Position numbers and translations under genes: made by a program. A stretch of 64,000 nucleotides of DNA from Lutraria lutraria (taxonomy: Eukaryota > Mollusca > Bivalvia > Venerida > Mactridae), in the NCBI GenBank assembly GCA_964023205.1, contig OZ026842.1, positions 38,765,501-38,829,500 of the forward strand. Reading direction: 5' to 3'. The notes under the pieces are model-generated. The model was not told the origin of the DNA, made no database searches, and saw only the letters and a program-made list of their open reading frames with translations. Shown piece by piece: positions 47,337-58,439 of the stretch (position 1 is its first letter; each line of letters opens with the position of its first letter).

Positions 47337-47773
47337 GTAATTTTAATTCTGATGGTTGTATTTTCTGCGAGATTCTTAACTGTAAACAAGCGTTTGATCT
47401 AGCCAAGTTGAAGTACATGTAATATTGTTGGAAGGAAATTTTAGTTAACTTTGGTTTTAATTGTGATATTGTATTAATTGTGCGTATCACTGCAATGCTT
47501 GGTGGCATTTTGTTGATTTTTTGTTATCTATCGAACGGAATTAGAAAATAAATTCAAAGGATTACAACTTTAATTGCAAACATTCAATTTTTGAATCCAA
47601 TGATTTTGTTCTAATCTAATATATTTGCTATGTTACTATTTATGATTTCTTATTTTATTTTCGCAGACCCCACCCTCACCTACTGTACAGAGAATCCTTT
47701 AAAAATTATGGATACACCTGGGGGATATGATACCAACGGGAACTCATTACCCAGCGATTGTGTTATAAACTGA
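47330..47773 (+). CDS. possible 37-residue ORF across a splice junction (upstream ORF or separate small gene)
   Basis: ATGGCAG at 47330-47336, spliced to 47667-47773 (acceptor TTTCGCAG), gives 38 codons including TGA at 47771. The product begins MADPTLTYCTENPLK and ends SDCVIN. I do not recognise it. It has no domain and is too short to judge coding potential. If the exon at 51978 belongs to the same mRNA, this would be an upstream ORF ahead of the 96-residue ORF. A second ATG at 47302 opens another frame ending within the same exon. The exon's 3' boundary is uncertain. Confidence 0.3.
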
Positions 47774-48556
47774 AACAGTGGACAATTTAAAAAAATAATT
47801 TAAACAGTGCCTGGAAGAACAAAGCTTACACATTTATTATGACTTTTAACACTGTGCCATGACATATTATATTTGGATGTGAATTGATTTTCATTGCCTA
47901 AATGACCCATACTTGACAGCTGAATCTAAGGTTAGTAATATTTATACTTACATTGTCATTTGTTTCATTGAATTGTGCATATTTCCAAATTGTCTATCTA
48001 TTTACTTCTTTCAAATATTTTCTTGTGTGAGTCAAGCCTTTTATTTATTATTAAATTGTACAGTCAACTGGTACCCAATGTCAAGTGGTACCCACTATAT
48101 TTTGGTCATGTGGTATCCAATATGAAGTCAAATGGTACCCACTTGATGGTCAAAATATACCCACCTAGAAAGTAACATGTACACATGTATTTTATTTGAT
48201 CATGAATTCATGGTGGTTAATATTGCCACTATGAGTTTGAATGTGAACTTTAAGTTTAACAAGGAAATATGACCATGCATTGAAAGTTTAACATGTTTTT
48301 TTACAGATAGCAGATACAATATAAACTTTTTAATTTACAACAAAAAAGTAACATTAGTGCTAAAACGAAGGCATTGATTTTCTACAGATTAACTGATAAG
48401 CCACTTAAGCTTTTGGGGTTGCTAGTAGTAATGCTAGATTGATAGAAAATAACATATGATATTTTAAAGATATATCTACTCATTAAATACAGGCACATTT
48501 TTCTAGTCAAACTTCACATTCAGTAAGATGTATCCATGTGTTTTATTTGATCATGA

Positions 48557-48903
48557 CAGGGCCCTAGCTGCACGTTAGGGGAAGGGGCCCGGGGCCCTCA
48601 GGTAGGGGAATACGGCGTCATTTTTAGGAAAAAGGGGAATTTCAGGGGATCTTTTTCAACTGCCTTATAACCCTGCAATAAGCATTTTAAGCTTAAAATG
48701 GCTGTATTTAAATATATTACATACATTAATATACTATTAGTCAAAGGTTAATAACTTAATTAATAATTGAATCATTTAAGAAAAAAAAAAAATATTTTTT
48801 TTAAGGGGAATTTTTATCAAAAATAGGGGAAAAAAGTATATTATTCTAGGAGGGGAATAGGGCCGAATTTCGACCACAAAAAAACCGTCAAATGAGGACC
48901 CTG
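48557..48903. mobile_element. hAT-like MITE with 6-bp target duplication, 347 bp
   Basis: The ends CAGGGCCCT and AGGACCCTG are inverted, and TCATGA flanks both sides (48551-48556 and 48904-48909). Inside are runs of AGGGGAA. Starting with CAG and having a short direct repeat fits hAT. It has no ORF. Confidence 0.6.
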
Positions 48904-48915
48904 TCATGATATCAG

Positions 48916-48932
48916 CAAAGACCTATACTATA
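48916..48932. repeat. single arm of the short palindrome family
   Basis: CAAAGACCTATACTATA lies seven bases beyond the hAT-like MITE. No partner arm is visible. Confidence 0.4.
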
Positions 48933-49627
48933 CACAGATTAGACACTCTCCGAAATACCGTACCGCCTCGCCGATGCTAGCAGGTGTGTGTGATTTCATG
49001 AGTTTATGCAAATTAGGTTTTGTCTGCCGTAGCGACGTAGTATATTTGTCCAAAATAATCGAGGATGGCTTTCAATTGTTTTGTTAGATGTTTTTGCGCA
49101 TGTATTAAATTATAATAAATACTTCAGATACAATGAACAATAATGATAAATTAATACTGGGCTGAATATATGTTAATAATTGATAGTTTGACCTTTCAGT
49201 GTTATGAAATGAACATTACCTTATTAAAATAAGCATTTTTCGGTATTTCATCAGTCAGTAATAATTGCAACAGTTATAAAGATCAGTGATGCAAATTGAT
49301 ATAGATCTTTGGTAATTACAATTAATTGTCGAGATTAGCACATTGACAAACAATGAATCAAGAGGTGTTTTTTTATTATTATCAATTAAAAGAAAACTGT
49401 TTCAAGCACTATACACATTTATATACAACTCTGTAAAGAAAATTGTGTATATACAATTTTGAATTGAATTGAATTGTTAAAGCTTTGTGGATGTTCAAAT
49501 TATGGTAGGTTTTGTTTCACTTGTGTTAATATTTTTACGAGATGAGGCTAAGAAATGGCATAATGTTAATATCATATTGGGGCACATAAATTATATTTTA
49601 CTATTATTTCATGTTCAGTATCAGTAT

Positions 49628-50049
49628 TAGGCTTAAATTAAAATTAAGTTTGTTTACCCTTTACCGACCGACCCGAAAAAATCGTGCCTACTCAAAACAT
49701 TTTATTGCAAATTCTGGGTGAACTTTATTTTTATACTTTGGAAAATAAACATGTACTCAGTGCTTTCGATAAACATTTAAAGTAGGTATCATTTGAAGTA
49801 ATAAATGAAAACAACAATGTGTGTTAAGGCACTGAGTACATGTATATGGTTGATTAATGCACACAATAAATGGTTGTATGGTAGCAGAATACATAAAATT
49901 AGTAAAGGATGCTTCTAGATAGAAGTGTAATTTCATGCTAAGTAAAAGTAAATTTAGAAATCAAATAAAATATTTTTCCTACCTACCGACCCTCTCCTTA
50001 AATTTAGGGTCGGTAAAGGGCAAACAAACATATTTTTAATTTAGGCCTT
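49628..50049. mobile_element. MITE with ~40-bp inverted repeats carrying CCGACC motifs
   Basis: The left end has TAGGCTTAAATTAAAA, GTTTGTTT and CCCTTTACCGACC. The right end is the reverse complement, with GGGTCGGTAAAGGG, AAACAAAC and TTTTAATTTAGGCC. Related pieces with GGTAGGTAGGT lie near 12995 and 27095. The target duplication is unclear. Confidence 0.65.
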
Positions 50050-51977
50050 ACTAAATTCAAAAGTCAAAACATAGTTTTTTAAACAAATAACTTTTATTGC
50101 AATTCAAGATGTTAATGGACCTTTATCATTCATGTTAAAAAAGTTACTGCTTTATAACTTGGATAGGGACTAGATCAATATATACATTATTCTTATATTA
50201 ATTATCTGTGCGGCATCAAAATTCAATAAACAAAGTCATTTGGTCATTTCAAGGGTAGATAATTAACTCATACATAAATCTCAGATACTATGGTTTTACT
50301 TTTGCTTAATGTTTTTCATTTTATTCTTGGTCAAAAGACAAAATTTCATGTAGTTCCATTAACCATTTTAATTACCTTTTCTCAGTTGAAGTTAACAAAC
50401 TGAAAATTCTTAAAAAATTGACCATTTTTAAGGAAAATTGGCATTGGTCCTAAGGTAAAGAAAGAAAAAATGAAAGAAAAACTAATAATTCATGAAATAT
50501 TTCTCGATGACATGAAAAGATGTGGGCTACATAAAAATGACAATAGAAAGGCCTTGCTTTCCTTTATGGTGAATTGTCTGCCCTTGAAATGACCCAGGTT
50601 TTTTTCATGGTATTTTGGGAATATGACCCATACCCTTGGGATTGGGAATTTTCGTGGTGTTTTAATCAAAATTGGGAACACTACAATTTTTGCAATGTTC
50701 AACTTATTCTACTTATTCTCCCATAAAACAGTAGCAGACTAAGGTATTTACTACCAATAGTGATGTTAATGAACTTACTAAAAAAAAAAGAGATTGGGAA
50801 TTTTTGTCTGTGAATTGGGAAAAAAAGATACTATTTTCCATTGGGAATATGACCGAATTTCAGCTATAAAATCGCCCCAAAAAAATCCCTGTGACCTTTT
50901 GTACTTTTTATTGTAGTTTTGTGTCTATCCTTTGTATTTTAAAGAGGTAATTAGGTAGCTGACAGGGGGACTACCCATGTCCTACTACATTATCTATCAC
51001 CAAAAACTTGTATTCAAAGGCCTCAATTTGAACCAACATCCATATGAAACAGTAAGTTTATCATCTCTCAGTCAGTCAGTGACCATTCCTATATCGAGAC
51101 CATCTAATATAAAAACCCTTTCAACTGGTTTTTATTATATTCCCTGTATATGAGAATACATTAAAATTAAGACGGTTTTGTTAGATGCCTTAACACTGAG
51201 GTATAACAGTACTAAATGCTCTTGCAAAATGACAATAGCCCACAAACTGAAATTTTCTAACTATTGATACATTTCTCAAAAGTAATGCTCATCTGCATTG
51301 TTAATGATTGTCTATTGTTTGTTTCCTTGCCACAATTAATTAGCTTACAATCTGCTGAAATGTCTTTATAGTCGCAAATTTATTACTTGTTTTGCTGCTG
51401 TAAAAAAAACACTGTTACCCGAAACACACATTTTTTTTGGCCTTAAGAAAACAGTGTTTATAGAAATAAATAGTTGTGTACATAACAATCATATAAAATT
51501 AAACCATTCCTGCTATAACAGTAACTGTTAAGTAATGTGAAAGGTGTGAGGTCATAGTTCACCTTGTGTTTAGCAGGTAAAAAGTCACACCTGCTGATTT
51601 TGTAATTTCAATCACAGTTGTAACATAGACTTTTATTGGTGAATATTATAATCATTCAAATATTTCTAAATAACCTTGTCATTGATTGGTCAACAGAGGG
51701 TCAGATAATCAGGAAGTGACCCTAGTTTGTGGTTTAGTAGAGGTCATAAGTATTTGAAAGTTGTGTTTTGTGTATTTATTTTATTGTGTATGTAGGTAGT
51801 TTATGATGTTTCTGTTCAAACTAACAATTACAAGTTTCTTCTGTACATATTTTGTACATACCAAATGATGGTAAAGAACAATACTTGTTTAACTTTCTTA
51901 AAGTTCTTTGTTTTGTGTGTAAAACTCCCAGTTCTTTATCATTTCAGAATGTATTTATATTTTGTTTTTGATTGCAG
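50050..51977. other. non-coding stretch, probable intron of the 96-residue gene
   Basis: AT-rich. Patches at 50540-50900 with GGGAATTTTCG and TTGGGAATATGACC recall the AGGGGAA-rich MITE at 48557. No ORF of coding character. Confidence 0.5.
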
Positions 51978-51997
51978 ATTTGGAATGAGAGGTTAAT

Positions 51998-54192
51998 ATG
52001 AAGTTTTATACCTTGAACCCTAGTTGGTGTTTGGCTGAGTTACAAGAAAATCTCCAATTTGAATACCTGTACTTTAATGGAAGAAGAATGATGAAGAAGA
52101 ATTCTCAGACGCTTTTGTCCAGTGAGTACATCTGTATCATACAACTTACGTTTTACGTGTTTCTGTCATGGAACTATTATAATGCCTTTCCATTAAAATC
52201 AGAATTGACTGTGAGTGTGTAACAGAATAATGTGAACTGTACCTGACATTTCAAATGTCTTTTCAAGTGCAGTAAAGTATACACAAATTGGACTTTTACT
52301 GAATATTGAAACATGAGTATTTGCTCATAAAACATGCCTACCAATGCATGGTTTAATTTGGCTTCAATATTTGTGTCAGAATTTAAGATGTAAGGTTTAC
52401 ATTTCAAATTATATACTTTATTATGGGAGGGGGCACAAATGCCTTTGTGTCAACACGCTTCGACTCTTGAGAATTTCAGTTTGACTCTCAGACATTAATT
52501 GACTACTAAGTTTCAAAGTCTAGTGAACACCCTGCATTGGTTTATTATTCAGTTTTAAAACATTGCTCATTTTTGTTTCCGGCAAGGACTTATATATACA
52601 TGAACGATAAAAAGTGTTTGAATTTTCCCCTTTTTCCAATATGCCGCATGTTTTTTCCCCTTGAAAAAGGCTACAGCATGAAAAAAGGTCTGAGCATAAT
52701 TCAAACTATTATAAAAGTAAACTGCACAAATTTGATGCCAAGGGTTCAAAAACTCTTGATACAATTCGGGCTATTGCTTAGCAACATCTGGAAACACCAT
52801 GTTCGTATCATTTTGTTGAATCTTACCCATTTGTTATTCTGCTCTGTATGATTGTAATTTCAGACAGATTAATGTGGATTTACAACAAAACATTTTTTTT
52901 ATGATTTCAGACAGGTAACAACTTACTGAACAAACTGTGTACGACTGTTCCACTACATGATGATAGACTAGTTGTTAAACTAGTAAACAACCATTCTGGG
53001 AAAGGAAACAAATTGTAAGTTTTATTTTGGTAATCAAGCATGTACATATTTCTGCCTGACTAATTATTTGTCTATATACATGCATTTATAACTATATGAG
53101 GGCTGATCCAGAAATTCGTAAACAGTATGTGTTAATCAAAAAGTAATATACCCAATAATGTTAAATTCCATTTCCTGACTTACTGTACATTTGTCAATAA
53201 TTCTTGAAGACTTCATTTATAAGTGAATGAAATATAGCAACTCTACTTTGAAATTTGGCAAGCAGATTTAAAATATATTTGTATATATATCATATGAAGA
53301 TATTGTAACAGTAGGACTCGACCATTCTCAGAAAAACACGGTGTCTACAAACTTCTGGATCAGCCCTGGTATATTTGTATATGTGTGTTGACTGACAGCA
53401 AGATATTTTTTTATTTGGGTCGGTCATTTTCTATCTAATAAAGAGCTGCATATTTGTGTGTCCGGTGGTATTTTTAACCCTTAGGAGAATGGTGAGCTCT
53501 TAGGATAAACTTGTATCCTAGGGGAAAAAGGGAAATAATAATAACTTGTTGGGATTATTTTCTTTAGAAAATTTTACTACATGTTTACTACTTGTAAATT
53601 AAGTACAAGAAAATCATTTGTATTAAATCAAATGTTACACCTAGACAGGGTCTTTCAAATGAATGGTCTGGACTCCGTAAATTAAACCGTAGGGTGTTGA
53701 TCACCTGATCGCGATAAAAACGCTTCTTCAAATAGATAGAGTATTCACATTTGTACAGAGCTTCACAAAAAGTTAGATGGTAAGCATATTCTTCTAATTT
53801 GACCAATTTCTTATGATAAAATCCATATATTTATGTTGAAATTTAATGGTACATAAATGGAAGAAAATTCATTAACTCAGATCTAGATTGTTGTCACAAA
53901 AAGTGTACATTTTTCGTAAGCAAATATAACCTTTTTAAATTATATTGTGATGTAGTCAGGATTAATTACATGTCTTTTAAAGGTTGTTAAAGTGCATTAT
54001 GCAGTTACTTTTTCATATTTTTCTAATGCTAAGTAATAATGATACACAAATTTGAGCCTTTTTAACGAAGTCACAATGATCAGTCGTGTTTCTGTGGTTT
54101 GTTTGAAATACTTTTTTCATTTCAGGAAAAAAGTTTTGCAGACGAATTTAACAAAGCGTGCCAGGTTTGAAAGTACCCGTCTGCAGTTTTGA
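51998..54192 (+). CDS. unrecognised 96-residue protein, three coding exons
   Basis: Coding exons 51998-52121, 52915-53014 and 54126-54192 sum to 291 nt with matching phases. The first exon opens at 51978 (acceptor ATTGCAG). All three frames upstream of ATG 51998 hit stops inside the exon, so translation must start here unless the exon is wrong; a three-codon ATG ORF precedes it. The product begins MKFYTLNPSWCLAEL, has FEYLYFNGRRMMKK in the middle, then LLNKLCTTVPLHDDRLVVKL, and ends in a basic tail (LTKRARFESTRLQF). There is no signal peptide or membrane segment; it looks like a small globular, basic protein. I do not recognise the family. Splice signals and frame closure support it; conservation is untested. 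Confidence 0.6.
52583..52601. repeat. single arm of the short palindrome family, in an intron
   Basis: CAAGGACTTATATATACAT equals the left arm of the 60-nt copy at 24672. A possible poor right arm at 52611-52620 (AAAGTGTTTG) lacks matching flanks. Confidence 0.4.
53097..53369. mobile_element. TA-flanked mariner-type MITE, 273 bp, intron
   Basis: AGGGCTGATCCAGAAATTCG at the left and CTTCTGGATCAGCCCT at the right are inverted repeats, with TA at 53095-53096 and 53370-53371. The end motif resembles Tc1/mariner elements. Confidence 0.8.
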
Positions 54193-54213
54193 ACAAAAAT
54201 TATGAATGAGCAA

Positions 54214-54219
54214 AATAAA
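54214..54219 (+). terminator. polyadenylation signal of the 96-residue gene
   Basis: AATAAA lies only 21 nt after the stop codon, with TG-rich sequence (TTGGTTTCAGTGG) following. More distal AATAAA motifs occur near 54357 and 54544. Confidence 0.45.
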
Positions 54220-54782
54220 GAGGCTGGATTTTGATGAAACAAAGCAGAAGTGATTGGTTTCAGTGGCACTTCACGGAATGATTGTGTATATATATAATTG
54301 GCATGTTCTGCTCAGATAATTTTAATCCTAAGGCACACATATATTTGCCCACATAAAATAAAAATGATAAGTTTTATACTGTATCATACATGCATTTGCA
54401 TATTTATTTCTAATTCAGTTAAAGCTCAAGAATATCACTTTATGTGTATTATGTCATTTTATGCATTTATGATATATTAAATATTTGAAAATAATGTGTA
54501 TAATATTATGCTTGATATAATTTACATGTACAGTAAGAAAAGAATAAAAAAAATCATAAAAATCTTGAAAACAAATTATTTTTCTTATAGATTATAGTTA
54601 CTGTATTATAAATTTATAAACATTGAGAACTTCAATGTTGATTCAAACTACATGTGTATGATTACATATTGTCTTATGTTTATGTTTGTGATTTTATCAT
54701 GATGGCTGTAGTCATATTTGCAATTTCGGAGCCTTGTCAAAATTCTCACAATGTATATTAAATGTTTGCTTGTGCGTGTTAG

Positions 54783-54820
54783 CAAAGACCTATGCTATAT
54801 ACATATATTATAGGTCTTTG
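54783..54820. mobile_element. ultra-short palindrome, 38 nt, flanks degraded
   Basis: CAAAGACCTAT and ATAGGTCTTTG arms, identical to those at 24090 and 33432, surround a 16-nt AT-rich centre. The flanking 7-mers GTGTTAG and GCATAAG match at only four of seven positions, so an insertion origin is less certain. Confidence 0.55.
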
Positions 54821-54892
54821 GCATAAGAAATAAAATGACAGGTCCTGTTCTATTGAAAGTGAAGGCTAAAAGTTATTATGATTGATGACCTA

Positions 54893-55069
54893 CAGTACAA
54901 CCCTCTGTAGAGCAACACCCTGTGGGTGCTGACAATATTGACTGTTGTTTAGAGGTTGTTTCTCTACGGAGGTTAAATTTATAGTAAATATCAGCATAGG
55001 GGAATTTTGAGGGTGTTGTTATAGAGAGGTTGTGGCTCTACAGAGGGCCGCTCTGGAGAGTTTGTACTG
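54893..55069. mobile_element. TA-flanked MITE, AACC(T)CTGTAGAGC family, copy 1
   Basis: CAGTACAACC starts and TTTGTACTG ends the element, with TA on both sides. Inside are AGAGGTTGTT and CTCTACAGAGGGC. 177 bp. Confidence 0.8.
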
Positions 55070-55154
55070 TATTTCTAATTTTTGATAATTCCAAATTTGA
55101 AATAAAGGCTGCTCGTTTTCTTTTACTGTTGATTTTTATTCAATTAAGGAGCTA

Positions 55155-55330
55155 CAGTACAACCTCTGTAAAGCATCACCCTGTGGGAGCTGCAAATGTT
55201 GGCCATTGTTTAGAGGTTGTTGCTCTGTGGAGGTTAAATTCATAGTAAATATCAGTTTAGAGAAATTTTGAAAGTGTTGCTATAGAGAAGTTGTTGCTCT
55301 ACAGAGGGCTGCTCTGGAGAGGTTGTACTG
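55155..55330. mobile_element. TA-flanked MITE, same family, copy 2
   Basis: CAGTACAACCTCTGTAAAGC starts and GAGAGGTTGTACTG ends it, with TA at 55153-55154 and 55331-55332. It is nearly the same length and order as copy 1. Confidence 0.85.
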
Positions 55331-55347
55331 TACATTGTACTCATATA

Positions 55348-55961
55348 CAGTTGAATCACGACAGTTCGAAATGCTGAAAACGGTCAAAATTGGAACAGGC
55401 TGAATTTATTTGTTTACCGGAGACAAGCTTTACAAATGATAGCTAAATATATACAAGGGATTGCTTTATGTGTCTTACACATGAACATTTTTTCCCTGGA
55501 TTGTCACAGACGTTTGACTTGCGTCTGATACGCACATGCTACTTTACACTAATGTTAACGGTACAGTAAACAATTACAAAATACGCACAACTATTGTAGT
55601 CAAAAATTTAAATGCCTATTATTTTATATGATACTTATAATTCAGATTTTCACAGTTTTACGGCCAAATTATTTACTTTTAACAATAGCGCGTGTCAAAG
55701 TGGTAGACAAATAAAATCAGTTGACTATAGAATGAATTGAATAGGTGTGAAAAACAGCGTACAGTTACTTCAAACTTTTGCATCTAATTATAGTGTAAAA
55801 ACGTATCTCAGGGGACATCAAATTCATTTTGAACTTTTGCATTTTTCGTACTATCGCATTTTGTACCATCACATCAAATCTATATTGAAAATAGAAGGAA
55901 ATTCGCTGGGACTGACAAACGATTTTGAACTATCGCATTTCAGACTATCGCGATTCAACTG
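55348..55961. mobile_element. TA-flanked element, 614 bp, long inverted ends
   Basis: CAGTTGAATCACGACAGT begins and ATCGCGATTCAACTG ends it, with TA at both sides. The ends stay complementary for about 45 bp with mismatches (GAAATGC / GCATTTC). This fits a pogo/Tc1-type non-autonomous element. No intact ORF. Confidence 0.8.
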
Positions 55962-56050
55962 TAATTGTAATTGAACTCGAACAGTGCTCACGATGTGAAT
56001 CACAATATTTAAATCATATTCCAATCCTTTGGAATGGAAGAAGACATATA

Positions 56051-56691
56051 CAGTCAAAACTCATTATATCGAAGTTTGTGGGACTTGCCAAAATACTTTG
56101 ATATAAACGAACTTCGATATAGGAATTTCGATACCCGTGTTTACATTTTAGAGCTAAAGTCAGTGTGTTGTAATAATAATGTAATCTTGTTATTAAGTGT
56201 ACGGGATTGTAACAGGTTATAAGAATAAGGCATTTATACCGGTACTTATACGGGTACTTTCGATATATTTATTTTGCTATATACATTTCAAATATGCATG
56301 AGATAGTTTTAAATGAGCGTAAAGCAGCATAAATAATAATTTGTTTTCATCAACCAAAAGTTTGTATCAGTTTTATAACACTAACATATTTATACAGCTG
56401 TCAATAATTAAATATCAATTTTAAATTGTGTTTGTTTGCAGAAAAGGTGCGAACATTTCTTTTGTGAGTTGGGGCGATAATTGGACATAGATGGTCACTT
56501 TATAGTTGAAGTTTTTGGTTTGGGACCGAAAATCTACTTTAACATATAGAAGTATCGAGAACCACGAATTCGATATACGTGCATCTTTTTAATATGTAAT
56601 AAGACTAAAGGATAAAAGTCCAAACTTTATCTTCACTTCGATATAAGCGGGATTTCGATATAAGCGATTTCGTTATAATGAGTTTCGACTG
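56051..56691. mobile_element. TA-flanked pogo/Tigger-like non-autonomous element, 641 bp
   Basis: CAGTCAAAACTCATTATA begins and TATAATGAGTTTCGACTG ends it, with TA at 56049-56050 and 56692-56693. Repeated TTCGATATA motifs sit beneath the ends. CAGTCGAAACTC-like ends with TA targets are typical of pogo-group elements. No transposase. Confidence 0.85.
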
Positions 56692-56939
56692 TATTTTCTT
56701 AATTAAGAAGTATATTAATTCATAAAATTAGTGAACCGCACTAATACTTAAACGCATACTGTACGGTATAGGTACGGTATAAAATGTTACTGTTGTAACA
56801 GGCCATTCTTTCTCCCCTGGCCATTTTTCCCCCGAGGAATTATTGGCCTTGGCCTTTTTTCCTCAGGTAAAAAGTGACCTAAGGCATTTCTCCCTCCCAC
56901 TAGCCACTTTTCCCCCTGATTTTTTCATTATTTAGTATA

Positions 56940-58095
56940 TCTTTTGCTTTATGTCTGTATGTTCATTTGTCTGAGTTTATAATTATGTCTTTATGTTCAT
57001 ACTCCTGAGTTAAATCTTCATGGATTTATTTCTGGGTTTATACTTGTAAACGTTTGTATGTTAATATTTGTGAGCTTATACTTGCATCTGTACGTACATA
57101 TTTCTGGGTTTATATTTACGTTCCTAGTTTATGCTTACATCTGTATAATCATATTTCTGAGTTTATACTTACGTCTGTATGTACATATTTCTGAGTTATG
57201 TCTTGATGTTGATATTACTGAGTTTATACTTACGTCTGTACATTCATATTTCTGAGTTTATACTTACGTCTGTACATTCATATTTCTGAGTTTATACTTA
57301 CGTCTGTACATTCATATTTCTTAGTTTATACTTACATCTGTACGTACATATTTCTGGGTTTATATTTACGTTCTTAGTTTATGCTTACGTCTGTACATTC
57401 ATATTTCTGAGTTTATACTTATTTCTGTAAATTAATATTTCCGAGTTTATACTTGCGTCTGTACATTCATATTTCTGAGTTGATATTTGCGTCTATAAAT
57501 TAATATTTCTGAGTTTATACGTATTTCTGTACATACATATTTATGAGTTTATACTTACATCTGTATGTACGTATTTCTGGGTTTATATTTACGTTCTTAG
57601 TTTATGCTTAGGTCTGTATGTACATATTTCTGAGTTATGTCTTGATGTTGATATTTCTGAGTTTATACTTACGTCTGTACATTCATATTTCTGAGTTTAT
57701 ACTTACGTCTGTACATTCATACTTCTGAGTTTATACTTACGTCTGTACATTCATACTTCTTAGTTTATACTTACATCTGTACATTCATATTTCTGAGTTT
57801 ATACTTCCGTCTGTTCATTCATACTTCTTAGTTTATACTTCCGTCTGTACATTCATATTTCTTCATGAGTTTATACTTACGTCTGTACATTCATACTTCT
57901 TAGTTTATACTTACAATTTCTGAGTTTATACTTCCGTCTGTTCATTCATACTTCTTAGTTTATACTTCCGTCTGTACATGCATATTTCTGAGTTTATACT
58001 TACGTCTGTACATTCATATTTCTGAGTTTATACTTACGTCTGTACATTCATATTTCTGAGTTTATACTTACGTCTGTACATTCATATTTCTGAGT
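56940..58095. repeat. ~34-bp tandem array with higher-order structure
   Basis: About 30 units of GAGTTTATACTTACGTCTGT plus ACATTCATATTTCT. A variant block with TTATATTTACGTTC and TAGTTTATGCTTA recurs near 57110, 57360 and 57590, a repeat-of-repeats of roughly 240 bp. The array is bracketed by TTTTCCCCC / GGGGGAA-rich flanks (56805-56930 and 58100-58165), which suggests it lies inside a mobile element. Confidence 0.85.
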
Positions 58096-58144
58096 CCTTG
58101 GCGGGAAAAAAGGCCTTGGCCAATCTTTCCCCAGGGAAAAACTA

Positions 58145-58161
58145 GTGGGGGGGGGGGGGGG
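58145..58161. repeat. poly-G tract
   Basis: A run of about 17 G (poly-C on the other strand) sits next to the 34-bp array. Confidence 0.9.
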
Positions 58162-58276
58162 AACTAGGCTGGTACAGGTATTTCTGGACCAGACTTTGTA
58201 ACGGCGATTTTTTTGGCGAGTCCAGACCCTTCTATTTGAGTGACCCTGACTTTTTGCCAGGTTACATGGGTATTAA

Positions 58277-58326
58277 AGGTAATGGTAGGACTGATGCGAG
58301 TGTTAAATCAGTCCTAGTATTACCAA
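58277..58326. repeat. imperfect hairpin
   Basis: GGTAATGGTAGGACTGA pairs with TCAGTCCTAGTATTACC at 15 of 17 positions across a short loop. It may be part of a small foldback element; I see no target duplication. Confidence 0.6.
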
Positions 58327-58439
58327 TTTCAGATGAAAAAGTTCCATACAATCTTTTATTTTATAAAATTTTATTACATACCTACTATAAAATAGTGGGT
58401 CTATGTATAGGAGTCACTTAGTCAGTTGGGGCTGTCACA

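Noticed and set aside
49291..49311. CAAATTGATATAGATCTTTG as a palindrome family member
   Set aside because: Arms are only loosely complementary and there is no flanking direct repeat.
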